From contig JAILZY010000107.1 of NCBI GenBank assembly GCA_023512255.1, positions 1 to 11,038 on the forward strand: a stretch of 11,038 nt of DNA. Reading direction: 5' to 3'. The DNA comes from a bacterium. Lineage in GTDB: Bacteria; SZUA-182; DTGQ01. The notes beneath the pieces were generated by a model. The model saw only the letters and a list, made by a program, of their open reading frames with translations. It did no database searches and was not told the DNA's origin. Shown piece after piece: positions 1 to 8,349 of the stretch. Numbering within the stretch: the first letter of the stretch is position 1; each line of letters starts with the position of its first letter. The translations under genes and the position numbers were made by a program.

Positions 1-31
1 CTTTCTTCTCTCTTTATTTTCTCTCCTCCCC

Positions 32-77
32 TTTATATTTTCAACATTATTTTTTCAACATGGGGAACATCTGTCAA
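32..77 (-). promoter_or_regulatory. Possible promoter for a gene beyond the left edge
   Basis: Downstream of asnB, the minus strand reads a perfect -35 hexamer TTGACA (77 to 72). A second -35-like TTGAAA (58 to 53) is followed after 15 bases by TATAAA (37 to 32). Immediately after that comes a purine-rich GGGGAGGAG (31 to 23), which looks like a strong ribosome binding site. No start codon follows before the window edge. The best -35 lacks a good -10 at 17 bases, and the best -10 has a short spacer, so this is only a candidate. A new minus-strand gene probably begins just outside the window. No intrinsic terminator for asnB is visible in 1-112. Confidence 0.3.
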
Positions 78-112
78 GGATGGATGGCCTTTTTAGCAGA
101 CAGCTCTTATAC

Positions 113-2023
113 TTAGCTCTTATATTTAGCCCCGGTTATATAGCGCTCATACCACATCTGAAACATAAACAGGGTCCAGAGTTTTTTCCGATGATCAAAT
201 TGGCCGCTCAGATGCTCCTGTAAAAGCCGATGAAGGTAGTCAGGATTAAATATCCCCTGCGCTTTAATTTTACCTTTATCAAAAATTTCAACAAATAGAG
301 GCCTGAGCTCGGCCTTGATCCACTTGGCCACCGGAATACCGAACCCTTTCTTTGGTCGGTGAATGATTGATGGAGGCAACAGCCCCTTGGCGCTTTGCTT
401 GAGCAAATACTTGGTCGTAAGTCCCCGCAGTTTGAGGTAAGAGGGAAGGCGGGTAACAAAATTTACTAACTCATGGTCCAGAAAAGGCACCCGCACTTCT
501 AGGGCGTTCGCCATGCTGGCCCGGTCAGTCTTAACCAGAAGGTCATCTTGGAGATATAGTTTCATGTCCAGATAAAGGATGGTATCCAGCCAGTCTTCCA
601 CCTTCGCTGAGCGAAGATAGGTGCGGATTGGAGAAAACTCGTCATGGCCATAAATTGCGGCTTGAAAATCAGGATGCAGCAGATCCCTTTTTTCATCCGG
701 AGTAAAGGAGCCCATCCATATCTGGTGTCGGACGTGGCCAGGATAGCCAATGCCTGAGATGAATTTTTTGGCTCGAAAATCAAAACTGAAGTTATCGGTA
801 GAAACTGGCAGCCTGTTGATTAATTTTTCCAGGATCGTTTGCCTGATAAAGCGAGGAATAAGGGTATAGAGCTTAGCCAGCCGGTGAGCCTGGTAAGTGT
901 AGTAGCCGGCAAAGAGCTCATCGCCTCCGTCACCGCTTAGAGCCACGGTTACGAATTGACGGCAAAACTTGCAGAGTAGATAGGTAGGCAGAATGGAGGC
1001 ATCCCCCAGAGGCTCATCCATCTGATCGACTACTTTGGGCAGAGCAGCCAGCAAGCTTGAGGTATCAAAGAGCTGGCTGCGGTGGCTGATTCCCAAATAC
1101 TGAGCCACAGCCCTAGCATATTCTGATTCATCAAAGGATTTTTCTCGAAAGCCGATATTGAAACTGTCTACCTTACCTGAGGAAACCTTGCTCATCAGAG
1201 AGGCGATCAGGCCTGAATCAATCCCTCCGCTCAAAAATGTCCCCAGAGGAACATCGCTTATCAGTCTTCGCTGGACCGCTACAGTGAGCTTGTCAATGAG
1301 AGCTTCCCGGTACTCCTCAAGGCTGGCTAGGCTGATCTTGGAGCGATAGTCAAGGTCCCAATATTGCTGAATCCGGATTCTGCCTCCCTGATCGACCCTC
1401 AGGAAGTGTCCAGGCAAAAGCTTTTGAATAGACTGGAAAATGCTTTGTGGAGCAGGGACATATTCATAGGTAAGATAAAGATTTATGGCCTGCGGGTCAG
1501 GTGAGCGCATCAACCCAGGGTATTCAAGGAGAGCCTTGATCTCGGAGCCGAAAATAACCGTATCCCGGACACGGGCAAAGTGTAGGGGCTTGATGCCAAG
1601 CCGATCACGAGCTAGAAAGAGGCTTTGGTTTTTCGTATCCCAGATGGCCAAGGCAAACATGCCGATCAGATGATGGAGACACTCAGCCCCCTGCTCCTCA
1701 TAGAGATGGACGACTACCTCAGAGTCTGAGCCGGTCTTGAATGTATGGCCGCGTTTTTGCAGCTCCTCGCGCAGTTGCCGGAAGTTATAAATTTCCCCAT
1801 TAGCTACAACCCATAGAGTCTGGTCTTCATTGGGAATCGGCTGGTGGCCGCCCTGAAGATCAATAATACTGAGGCGGCGCATGCCGAGTACCGCTCTCTG
1901 ATCAAGGTAGGTGCCTGTATCATCCGGCCCTCGATGATACATGGCCTGACACATTCGCTCAATTACCCGCTCAGCTTCATCCCGAGGAAGATCATAATTA
2001 ATAAAGCCACAGATTCCACACAC
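113..2023 (-). CDS. asnB: Asparagine synthase (glutamine-hydrolysing), AsnB family
   Basis: This 636-residue cytosolic enzyme would make asparagine from aspartate, ATP and glutamine nitrogen. The N-terminal class II glutaminase domain (about 1-200) starts MCGICG. Cys2 is the expected nucleophile once Met is removed; RRLSIIDL (49-56) and NGEIYN (75-80) are the usual glutamine-pocket segments. The synthetase domain shows the ATP pyrophosphatase loop SGGIDS (265-270) and SGDGGDE (363-369). The GTG start at 2023 is fixed because Cys must be residue 2. An AGGA abuts the start too closely to serve; AGAGAG eight bases upstream is the likelier weak ribosome site. It lies 37 bases after truA and may share its transcript. 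The last codons (AKYKS) fall within a repeated GCTCTTAT motif, so the extreme C-terminus may be recent. At this length it could also belong to the AsnB-like amidotransferases of exopolysaccharide or exosortase clusters; sequence alone does not separate these. Confidence 0.9.
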   Translation of the reverse strand: MCGICGFINYDLPRDEAERVIERMCQAMYHRGPDDTGTYLDQRAVLGMRRLSIIDLQGGHQPIPNEDQTLWVVANGEIYNFRQLREELQKRGHTFKTGSDSEVVVHLYEEQGAECLHHLIGMFALAIWDTKNQSLFLARDRLGIKPLHFARVRDTVIFGSEIKALLEYPGLMRSPDPQAINLYLTYEYVPAPQSIFQSIQKLLPGHFLRVDQGGRIRIQQYWDLDYRSKISLASLEEYREALIDKLTVAVQRRLISDVPLGTFLSGGIDSGLIASLMSKVSSGKVDSFNIGFREKSFDESEYARAVAQYLGISHRSQLFDTSSLLAALPKVVDQMDEPLGDASILPTYLLCKFCRQFVTVALSGDGGDELFAGYYTYQAHRLAKLYTLIPRFIRQTILEKLINRLPVSTDNFSFDFRAKKFISGIGYPGHVRHQIWMGSFTPDEKRDLLHPDFQAAIYGHDEFSPIRTYLRSAKVEDWLDTILYLDMKLYLQDDLLVKTDRASMANALEVRVPFLDHELVNFVTRLPSYLKLRGLTTKYLLKQSAKGLLPPSIIHRPKKGFGIPVAKWIKAELRPLFVEIFDKGKIKAQGIFNPDYLHRLLQEHLSGQFDHRKKLWTLFMFQMWYERYITGAKYKS

Positions 2024-2060
2024 TCCTGCTGCTCTCTTTGCTTTGAAAAAATAGACTTTT

Positions 2061-2795
2061 TCAGTATCGGACCGACATCAGAAAAAGGCCATGAGGCGGA
2101 GCTGATGGCCCAGCCAGTCGTTTATCCCTAGCTTGCAAAATCTGCGTGATCTGATCAGCCACCATTCTCCCACGTCCTACCTCAAGCAGTGTGCCGACGA
2201 TCCGCCGGACCATTTTATGCAAAAACCCCTCTCCCCGAACCGTAATCGCCACCAGGTGTCCCTCCTGTCCGATGTCGGCAGAGGTGATTGTGCGGACCGT
2301 ATTTTCCCTTTCATCACCTGCCGTGCTGAAGGAGAAAAAATCGTGCGTTCCTACTATCCTGGCCAGGGCATTCCGCATCTGGTCAAGATCAAGGGGAGTA
2401 GGAACAAAGAGGGCATAGCGGCGAAAGAATGCTGAGCGCTCAGGCTGGCAGAGTAGATAGTAGCGATACTCTTTCTCCTTGGCATCAAATTGAGCATGGA
2501 ATGAAGGATGCACGTCCTCGGCCTGGCGAATAACAATATCATCGGGCAAAAGAGCATTTAGGGCCCGCATGATAACTGCTGAAGAGTGCTTGCTTTCGCA
2601 CCGAAAATGAGCTGTCTGCCCAATGGCGTGCACTCCGGCATCGGTCCTTCCAGCACCCTGGACATATACCGGATGCCCTAGAATCCGGGCCAGGCAATCC
2701 TGCACTACCCCTTGGATGGTAACCAGCCCCGGCTGAACCTGCCATCCATGATAGAGAGTGCCGTCATACTCTATGGTTAATTTTATCGTTCGCAC
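2061..2795 (-). CDS. truA: tRNA pseudouridine(38-40) synthase TruA
   Basis: The 244-residue product matches TruA, which isomerises uridine to pseudouridine at positions 38-40 in the anticodon arm of many tRNAs. The N-terminus KLTIEYDGTLYHGWQVQP is characteristic. The catalytic Asp is D52 in GAGRTDAGVHA (47-57). FLHKMVRRIVGTL near the C-terminal third is the second conserved TruA block. Length is slightly below the 260-270 residues of the E. coli enzyme but no core block is missing. The start is GTG at 2795, preceded by AGGAG at nine bases' spacing; no better in-frame ATG is seen, and the family N-terminus begins at this point. It follows der after a 177-base AT-rich gap, so it may have its own promoter, and lies 37 bases before asnB. 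Confidence 0.94.
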   Translation of the reverse strand: MRTIKLTIEYDGTLYHGWQVQPGLVTIQGVVQDCLARILGHPVYVQGAGRTDAGVHAIGQTAHFRCESKHSSAVIMRALNALLPDDIVIRQAEDVHPSFHAQFDAKEKEYRYYLLCQPERSAFFRRYALFVPTPLDLDQMRNALARIVGTHDFFSFSTAGDERENTVRTITSADIGQEGHLVAITVRGEGFLHKMVRRIVGTLLEVGRGRMVADQITQILQARDKRLAGPSAPPHGLFLMSVRY

Positions 2796-2817
2796 AAAAA
2801 TGCGCTCCTGGCCTCAC

Positions 2818-2838
2818 CCATTCCCTCTAGGGCAATGG
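2818..2838. repeat. Small hairpin in the truA leader
   Basis: CCATT pairs with AATGG and CCC with GGG around a four-base loop, with one bulged base. On the minus strand it lies shortly upstream of the truA ribosome site. It is not followed by a T-tract in either direction, so it is not an intrinsic terminator. It could simply be leader structure. Confidence 0.4.
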
Positions 2839-2911
2839 TATGAAAATCTGTCGATATTCATCAAATATATCAAATAGTTATATAGATTAAGCATAATTAA
2901 TTTAATTTTAT

Positions 2912-2936
2912 AATATCTTGATATTTATAAGATATT
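2912..2936. repeat. AT-rich inverted repeat between der and truA
   Basis: AATATCTT (2912-2919) and AAGATATT (2929-2936) are perfect 8-base arms around a nine-base spacer. It lies in the 177-base gap 2796-2972, which is strongly AT-rich and contains no supportable gene. The dyad could be an operator or a weak structure 3' of der. With only A/T-dominated pairs, chance is a real alternative. Several TATAAT-like hexamers occur around it but none has a convincing -35 partner. Confidence 0.4.
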
Positions 2937-2972
2937 GATATTATTAGACAATCAATTTTTATGCAACTGGCC

Positions 2973-4325
2973 TTACCCGGTCCCCTTATTGAGCTTGTCG
3001 ATCCTTTTTTCTCTTTCCCGAAAGATGATCTTAATCGGGATTTGCTCCATTCCAAGGAGGCTACGTAGCTGGTTCTGAAGATAGCGGGCATATGAGAAAT
3101 GAATGCCCTGGGGATAGTTAACAAAAAAGACAAAGGTCGGCGGTTTGATCGAAACTTGAGTCTGATAATAAAACTTGATTTTTTTCCCCTGGTAGAGCGC
3201 AGGGGGCTTGCCCTGGATAATCTGCCGACTGATCCGATTTAACTCTCCCGTCGGTATCCTTTTGGTATACTGATCGTAGAGGGTTTCGATTAGGGGAAAG
3301 ATGGTAAAGACCCTCTGGCCAGTGAATGCAGAAACAAAAACAATCGGAGCAAACGACAGATAGCTCAATTCATAGCGTACCCTCTCAATATAAGAGGCCA
3401 TAGTCTTGCTGTCTTTTTCTACTAGATCCCATTTGTTGACTACCAGAATGCAGGGTTTTCCAGCCTCATAGGCATATCCGGCAATCGTGGCATCCTGCTT
3501 AGTAACTCCCTCGACCGCATCGATCAGGATGAGAGCCACATCACAGGTTTGCAGATTTTTTAGCGCCGAGATGATGCTGTATTTCTCAAGAGCCTGCTCT
3601 GTTCTGCCTTTTTTTCGAATTCCAGCCGTATCAATTAGGATATATTGCCTTCGGTTGAAGCGAAGATAGCTATTGACCGAATCGCGGGTCGTCCCAGGGA
3701 TATCAGATACTAGCATACGCTCCTGGCGTAGGAAGGAATTGACTAGGGAGGACTTGCCCACATTCGGACGGCCAATAATCGCCACTCGAATACCCTCTTG
3801 CTCTTCGTTTATCTGCCCACTGGGCGCCTGATGCGGGAACTGCTGTCCGATTGCCTCAAGGAGCTCTTGGATTCCCAGGGCGTGCTCGGCCGAGATGGAG
3901 ATAAAAGGCTCACCGAGGGCGTAAAAGTCTGCCAGCGCCTGCTGAGAGGGAGAAATATCAATCTTATTGACTACAAAGAGTATCTTTTTTCCGCTTCGAT
4001 AGAGACGCTGGATAATCTCCCGATCTATCCCAAGGAGGCCATCACGGGCATCCATGAGATAGAGCACAAGGTCTGCTTCCTGAATGGCCAGGTCGGTTTG
4101 CCGCTGCATCTGAACAGCAATTTCCTCCTTGGCATCTAATTCCAGCCCTCCGGTATCGATCAGCAGATAACTGCGCTCATCGAAGCTACAGGTAGCATAA
4201 ATGCGATCGCGAGTGACACCGGGCTGACCATCAACAATAGCCTGCCGTTTTCCGATCAGTCGATTAAAAAGAGTGGATTTTCCGACATTTGGTCGGCCCA
4301 CAATGGCTACTACTGGTATTGACAT
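2973..4325 (-). CDS. der: Ribosome biogenesis GTPase Der (EngA)
   Basis: This 450-residue protein has the tandem GTPase architecture unique to Der/EngA, which acts in maturation of the 50S ribosomal subunit. The first G domain has GRPNVGKST (10-18), switch T38, DTGG (57-60) and NKID (120-123). The second has GRPNVGKSS (185-193), DTAG (232-235) and NKWD near residue 300. A KH-like RNA-binding domain occupies about the last 90 residues and ends in a basic tail. Length is typical. The ATG start at 4325 is two bases after the lon stop, and no Shine-Dalgarno sequence is visible before it. Translation is therefore probably coupled to lon (inference). No missing motif or frameshift is seen. Confidence 0.96.
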   Translation of the reverse strand: MSIPVVAIVGRPNVGKSTLFNRLIGKRQAIVDGQPGVTRDRIYATCSFDERSYLLIDTGGLELDAKEEIAVQMQRQTDLAIQEADLVLYLMDARDGLLGIDREIIQRLYRSGKKILFVVNKIDISPSQQALADFYALGEPFISISAEHALGIQELLEAIGQQFPHQAPSGQINEEQEGIRVAIIGRPNVGKSSLVNSFLRQERMLVSDIPGTTRDSVNSYLRFNRRQYILIDTAGIRKKGRTEQALEKYSIISALKNLQTCDVALILIDAVEGVTKQDATIAGYAYEAGKPCILVVNKWDLVEKDSKTMASYIERVRYELSYLSFAPIVFVSAFTGQRVFTIFPLIETLYDQYTKRIPTGELNRISRQIIQGKPPALYQGKKIKFYYQTQVSIKPPTFVFFVNYPQGIHFSYARYLQNQLRSLLGMEQIPIKIIFREREKRIDKLNKGTG

Positions 4326-4327
4326 GG

Positions 4328-6772
4328 CTAGCCGACCGAAGAAGTAGTTTGGAGTTTTGGGGTAACTGAAGAAGAAGTGGTTTGGAGTTCCGAGGTAGCT
4401 GGCTGCTGCTCCTTGGCCTGCTCTTGATACCCTACCAGAGCCGCCTTTAGGACCTGATCCATGTTTTTGACCAGAATAAATTCCATGACTTTTTTCACCA
4501 TGTCAGGAATTTCCTTAAGGTCTTTCTCATTTTCCTCAGGCATGATCACGGTACGGATCTCTGCCCGATGAGCAGCTAGGACCTTTTCCTTCAATCCGCC
4601 AATGGGCAAAACCTTCCCCCGCAGGGTTATTTCTCCGGTCATGGCCACATCACTGCGGATCGGCTTTCCAGTAAAAGCCGAGGCCATAGCTATGGCCATG
4701 GTGATTCCAGCCGAAGGGCCATCTTTGGGAATAGCTCCTTCAGGTATGTGGATATGGACATCGGTCTTTTGAAACAGATCCGCGGCAATGTTCAGCTCCT
4801 TGGCCCTTGAGCGGACAAAGCTGTAAGCGGCCTGGGCTGACTCCTGCATGACATCTCCCAATTGCCCAGTTAAGGTAAGCTCCCCTTTACCCTCCATTAT
4901 GACCGCCTCAATGGGCAGGATATCTCCTCCTACCTCCGACCAGGCAAGACCATTGGCAATGCCAATTTCATCTTCCTGGGCCTTGTCTTTCTTGGGATAT
5001 TTGGGAGGTCCAAGATATTTGGGGACATTATGGACCCCGATCTGAACATGGGTATCCTTTCCCTTCTGAACCACTTGCCTGGCCACCTTGCGGCAGATTG
5101 AAGCGATTTCCCGCTCTAGGTTTCTCACCCCGGCCTCTCTGGTGTAGCGATAGATGATATATTTGATCGCATTTTCGGAAAATTCAAGGTTTTTAGCGGC
5201 CAGACCATGAGATTTCAACTGCTTGGGAATCAGAAACAGCGAGGCGATCTTGACCTTCTCAAGATCTGTATATCCGGGCAGTCGAATCACTTCCATCCGA
5301 TCCTGGAGAGGGCCAGGGATTTTGTGAATCACATTGGCCGTGGTGATGAACATGACCTCCGAGAGGTCATAATCGACCTCAAGATAATGATCGCTGAAGG
5401 AGTTGTTCTGCTCAGGATCGAGCACCTCAAGGAGTGCTGCTGAGGGATCTCCCCGAAAATCCGTACTCATCTTGTCGATTTCATCCAGAAGAAAGACAGG
5501 ATTTTTAGACTGCGCTTTTTTCATCCCTTGGATAATCCGGCCTGGCAGGGCACCGATATAGGTTCTGCGGTGTCCCCTGATTTCAGCCTCATCTCGGACC
5601 CCACCCAGGGAGAGGCGGACAAAATTTCTGCCCGTAGCTCGAGCAATCGAGCGGGCAAGAGAGGTTTTCCCAACTCCCGGCGGGCCGACAAAGCACAGGA
5701 TCGGGCCTCGCATTTTCTTAACCAGCCTGCGCACAGCCAGATACTCAAGGATTCGTTCTTTGGCCTGCTCAAGTCCATAGTGATCGTGGTTTAAAATCTT
5801 TTCAGCCTTCTGCAAGTCGATCTTGTCCCTGGTCTTCTTGGCCCAGGGGAGCGAGATTAGCCAGTCGATGTAATTGCGCACTACGGTGGCTTCGGCTGAC
5901 ATAGGGGGCATCAGCTCAAGCCGCCTCAGCTCACGCAAGGCCTTATCCTCGGTCTCGGCACTCATCTTGGCTTGCCGGATCTTCTCCTCAAGCTCCTGAA
6001 TCTCCGATTTGCGATTATCCATCGCCCCTAATTCTTTCTGGATGGCCTTCATCTGCTCCTGGAGATAGTACTCTTTTTGGGTTTTTTCCATCTGAGTTTT
6101 CACCTGGCTGCGAATCTTTTTCTCCAGCTCCTGAATATCGATCTCGGCTGAGAGGAAACCGTAGAGCTTCATCAGCCTATCTTCAGGATCGAGACTCTCC
6201 AGGATAGCCTGCTTGTTTTCCATCTTGAGCGCTACATGGGAGGCAATAATATCGGCTAGACGGCCAGGCTCTCTCATATTCGCGGCTGACTGGATGAGCT
6301 CGGGCGGAATTTTAGGATTTGACCTGGCATATTTCTCAAACTGCGCATTGACATTTCTCATCAAGGCCTCGATCTGGGGGGAATTCTCAACCTCCCTCTC
6401 ACAATCAGAGGCCGAGACATTGAAAAATTCACCGGTCTCGATAAACTCCTCAATCTTGCACCGGCCCACTCCCTCAACCAGCACTTTGATGGTTCCATCC
6501 GGCAACTTGAGCACCTGAAGAATTTCAGCAATGGTTCCAATTGAAAAAATATCCTCAGGCTGCGGGTCATCAATCTTTGGATTTTTCTGAGAAGCGAGGA
6601 TGAGCTGATTGTTATTCATCATGGCCTTCTCAACAGCCTTGATCGACTTTGGCCTACCGATGAACAGGGGAACAATCATATGGGGAAAAACAATAATGTC
6701 CCGCAGCGGTAATAACGAAAGAACCCGCGTTTGGTGGTTATCTTTCTGTTTATTTTTATCCTTGAAAAACAT
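4328..6772 (-). CDS. lon: ATP-dependent serine protease Lon
   Basis: The 814-residue product is bacterial LonA, a cytosolic hexamer that unfolds and degrades damaged and regulatory proteins. In order it has an N-terminal substrate-binding LON domain (about 15-210, beginning [18 protein letters not shown]), a helical coiled region (about 210-310), an AAA+ module with Walker A GPPGVGKT (Lys369) and LLDEIDKM Walker B, and the protease domain. The catalytic dyad is Ser687 in PKDGPSAG and Lys730 in GGLKEK, 43 residues apart as in E. coli Lon. The ATG start has GGAGG four bases upstream. The protein is about 30 residues longer than E. coli Lon because of a Gln/Thr/Ser-rich tail after about residue 775, ending in an 11-residue tandem duplication (794-814). 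It is separated from clpX by 300 bases with a candidate promoter, and followed directly by der. Confidence 0.97.
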   Translation of the reverse strand: MFFKDKNKQKDNHQTRVLSLLPLRDIIVFPHMIVPLFIGRPKSIKAVEKAMMNNNQLILASQKNPKIDDPQPEDIFSIGTIAEILQVLKLPDGTIKVLVEGVGRCKIEEFIETGEFFNVSASDCEREVENSPQIEALMRNVNAQFEKYARSNPKIPPELIQSAANMREPGRLADIIASHVALKMENKQAILESLDPEDRLMKLYGFLSAEIDIQELEKKIRSQVKTQMEKTQKEYYLQEQMKAIQKELGAMDNRKSEIQELEEKIRQAKMSAETEDKALRELRRLELMPPMSAEATVVRNYIDWLISLPWAKKTRDKIDLQKAEKILNHDHYGLEQAKERILEYLAVRRLVKKMRGPILCFVGPPGVGKTSLARSIARATGRNFVRLSLGGVRDEAEIRGHRRTYIGALPGRIIQGMKKAQSKNPVFLLDEIDKMSTDFRGDPSAALLEVLDPEQNNSFSDHYLEVDYDLSEVMFITTANVIHKIPGPLQDRMEVIRLPGYTDLEKVKIASLFLIPKQLKSHGLAAKNLEFSENAIKYIIYRYTREAGVRNLEREIASICRKVARQVVQKGKDTHVQIGVHNVPKYLGPPKYPKKDKAQEDEIGIANGLAWSEVGGDILPIEAVIMEGKGELTLTGQLGDVMQESAQAAYSFVRSRAKELNIAADLFQKTDVHIHIPEGAIPKDGPSAGITMAIAMASAFTGKPIRSDVAMTGEITLRGKVLPIGGLKEKVLAAHRAEIRTVIMPEENEKDLKEIPDMVKKVMEFILVKNMDQVLKAALVGYQEQAKEQQPATSELQTTSSSVTPKLQTTSSVG
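4338..4400 (-). repeat. 33-base tandem duplication at the lon 3' end
   Basis: Two similar 30-base units (4338-4367 and 4371-4400) lie 33 bases apart, sharing the core GTTTGGAGTT with a GAAGAAGT flank. The period is 11 codons, so the reading frame is kept, giving [11 protein letters not shown] followed by [10 protein letters not shown] at the Lon C-terminus. It lies beyond the conserved protease domain and just before the der start. Confidence 0.75.
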
Positions 6773-6841
6773 CTTGCCTCCGCAAAAAAGAGTATCTTCT
6801 GTAGAATCTGGGGAAGGCGTAGGCGGCAGTAATGCAGTAAG

Positions 6842-6870
6842 TTAATACTATGCAGTAAATGATAACTCAA
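6842..6870 (-). promoter_or_regulatory. Candidate sigma-70 promoter for lon
   Basis: On the minus strand TTGAGT (6870 to 6865) is followed after 17 bases by TATTAA (6847 to 6842). That is about 70 bases upstream of the lon ATG. Three GCAGTAA motifs overlap or follow it and could be an operator. The hexamers each deviate from consensus. I see no sigma-32 site or CIRCE element, although Lon is heat-inducible in many bacteria. Confidence 0.4.
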
Positions 6871-6954
6871 TACGTTTGGGTATAAATATCGTCGCTCTTA
6901 TATATCAGACACTATAAACCCTATATCAGAACCATAAATCCTCGAAGGAGCTTA

Positions 6955-7001
6955 GCTCTTATTAGAGTTATGTCTCTCAATGGTAGCTAATAAATAAGAG
7001 C
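6955..7001. repeat. Inverted repeat, 9-base perfect arms
   Basis: GCTCTTATT (6955-6963) and AATAAGAGC (6993-7001) are perfect inverted arms separated by 29 bases. A second left arm, CGCTCTTAT at 6893-6901, can pair with ATAAGAGCG at 6994-7002, so two alternative pairings exist. It lies in the lon leader upstream of the candidate promoter. There is no T-tract suggesting termination. Confidence 0.55.
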
Positions 7002-7072
7002 GAATTAAGCACAAATATATAAGTATAAATATATAAAAATAAAATTAAAACCTTGCGGCCAGGGAAAAAGTG

Positions 7073-8317
7073 TTATCCTACCTTTTCGTACAGAAATATC
7101 GGTGTCTCATGCCGGTTGATGACATCTTTGGTAATCACACATTCTTTAATTCCGGTGCTGTGTGAAGGTAACTCATACATGATATCGAGCATGACATCCT
7201 CTAAGATTGACCGCAGCCCCCGCGCTCCAGTTCCCCGGGCAATGGCCTCGTGAGCCACAGCAGACAGAGCATCATCAGTAAACTTCAATTTGACATTCTC
7301 CAGCTCAAACATCTTCTGATACTGCTTGATTAAAGCGTTCTGAGGATCTTTGAGAATAGAGATCATCATCTCTTCATCCAATTCAGTTAGGGTGGCAATT
7401 ATCGGAAAGCGGCCAACAAATTCTGGAATCATACCGTATTTTATCAAGTCGATCTGCTGTACCTGACTGATAAGATCCGATGTGCTTCGTTCTTTTTTAC
7501 TTTTTACCCCGGACAAAAATCCCACTGGATTTTTGTCTAGCCGTCTAGCAATGATTTTTTCCAGCCCAACAAAGGCTCCTCCACAGATGAACAGAATATC
7601 CTTGGTATCCACCTGGATATATTCCTGATGGGGGTGTTTTCGCCCACCTTGAGGGGGAACGCTGGCTATGGTGCCCTCAATGATTTTCAGCAGGGCCTGC
7701 TGGACACCTTCCCCTGAAACGTCGCGGGTAATTGATGGGCTGTCGGTCTTGCGACTGATTTTATCGATTTCATCAATATAGACAATTCCCTTCTCAGCCT
7801 TGGCTACATCGAAATCGGCAGCCTGCAAGAGTTTCAGAATGATATTCTCCACATCCTCCCCAACATATCCTGCTTCAGTGAGCGTAGTGGCATCAGCGAT
7901 AATAAATGGAACCTCAAGCAGTTTAGCTAGGGTCTGGGCCAGAAGAGTTTTCCCTGAACCAGTCGGCCCAATAAGCATGATGTTACTTTTCTGAAGTTCA
8001 ACATCCTTGGGATCGATGTTGGCTTCAATCCGCTTGTAATGGTTATGAACTGCTACCGAAAGGATCTTTTTTGCTCTCTCCTGGCCGATAACATACTGGT
8101 CCAGAAAATTTTTTATTTCAATTGGTTTAGCGAGCTTCTTAAAATTCTCAATCCGCTCCTCTTCCCATTCTTCCTCAATGATATCATTGCAAAGCTCTAT
8201 ACATTCATCGCAGATATATACCGTTGGCCCGGCAATCAGCTTTTTGACTTCATTTTGAGTTTTGCCACAAAAAGAACATCTTAAGGTTACATTTTTAGAA
8301 CTTTTACCTTTAGCCAT
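7073..8317 (-). CDS. clpX: ATP-dependent Clp protease ATP-binding subunit ClpX
   Basis: The 414-residue AAA+ unfoldase recognises tagged or adaptor-delivered proteins, unfolds them and feeds them into ClpP. The N-terminal zinc-binding domain has the four-cysteine pattern C14, C17, C36, C39. The AAA+ module has Walker A GPTGSGKT (117-124), the pore loop GYVG (150-153), Walker B VYIDEID (179-185) and an RKH pore segment in GGRKHPHQE. The ClpP-docking loop reads PVGFLSG, so the IGF tripeptide is VGF, an accepted hydrophobic-G-F variant. Sensor 2 is [10 protein letters not shown] near the C-terminus. Length is usual for the family. The ATG at 8317 is preceded by AAGGG at six bases' spacing and lies 32 bases after the clpP stop, consistent with one operon. 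Confidence 0.97.
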   Translation of the reverse strand: MAKGKSSKNVTLRCSFCGKTQNEVKKLIAGPTVYICDECIELCNDIIEEEWEEERIENFKKLAKPIEIKNFLDQYVIGQERAKKILSVAVHNHYKRIEANIDPKDVELQKSNIMLIGPTGSGKTLLAQTLAKLLEVPFIIADATTLTEAGYVGEDVENIILKLLQAADFDVAKAEKGIVYIDEIDKISRKTDSPSITRDVSGEGVQQALLKIIEGTIASVPPQGGRKHPHQEYIQVDTKDILFICGGAFVGLEKIIARRLDKNPVGFLSGVKSKKERSTSDLISQVQQIDLIKYGMIPEFVGRFPIIATLTELDEEMMISILKDPQNALIKQYQKMFELENVKLKFTDDALSAVAHEAIARGTGARGLRSILEDVMLDIMYELPSHSTGIKECVITKDVINRHETPIFLYEKVG

Positions 8318-8349
8318 TTTTATCCCTTATGGTTAATTAAAACAAATAC

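Larger units (their letters stand above)
6773..7072. other. 300-base intergenic region between clpX and lon
   Basis: No supportable gene is present on either strand. The region is AT-rich and unusually full of short repeats: three GCTCTTAT-type motifs in both orientations, an imperfect 21-base tandem repeat sharing TATATCAGA (6901-6909 and 6922-6930), three GCAGTAA copies (6826-6832, 6834-6840, 6852-6858), and a candidate lon promoter. No convincing intrinsic terminator follows clpX: the CCTGGCCGCAAGG run just after its stop gives only a three-base stem before a T-rich stretch. It probably holds the lon promoter and regulatory sites. Confidence 0.7.

Noticed and set aside
7030-7072. Possible intrinsic terminator just after clpX (CCTGGCCGCAAGG followed by T-rich sequence).
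   Set aside because: Only a three-base stem with a seven-base loop can form; the downstream T residues are simply part of an AT-rich spacer.
6773-7072. Heat-shock control elements (CIRCE or sigma-32 promoter) upstream of lon.
   Set aside because: No TTAGCACTC/GAGTGCTAA pair and no CTTGAAA with CCCAT-type partner could be found.
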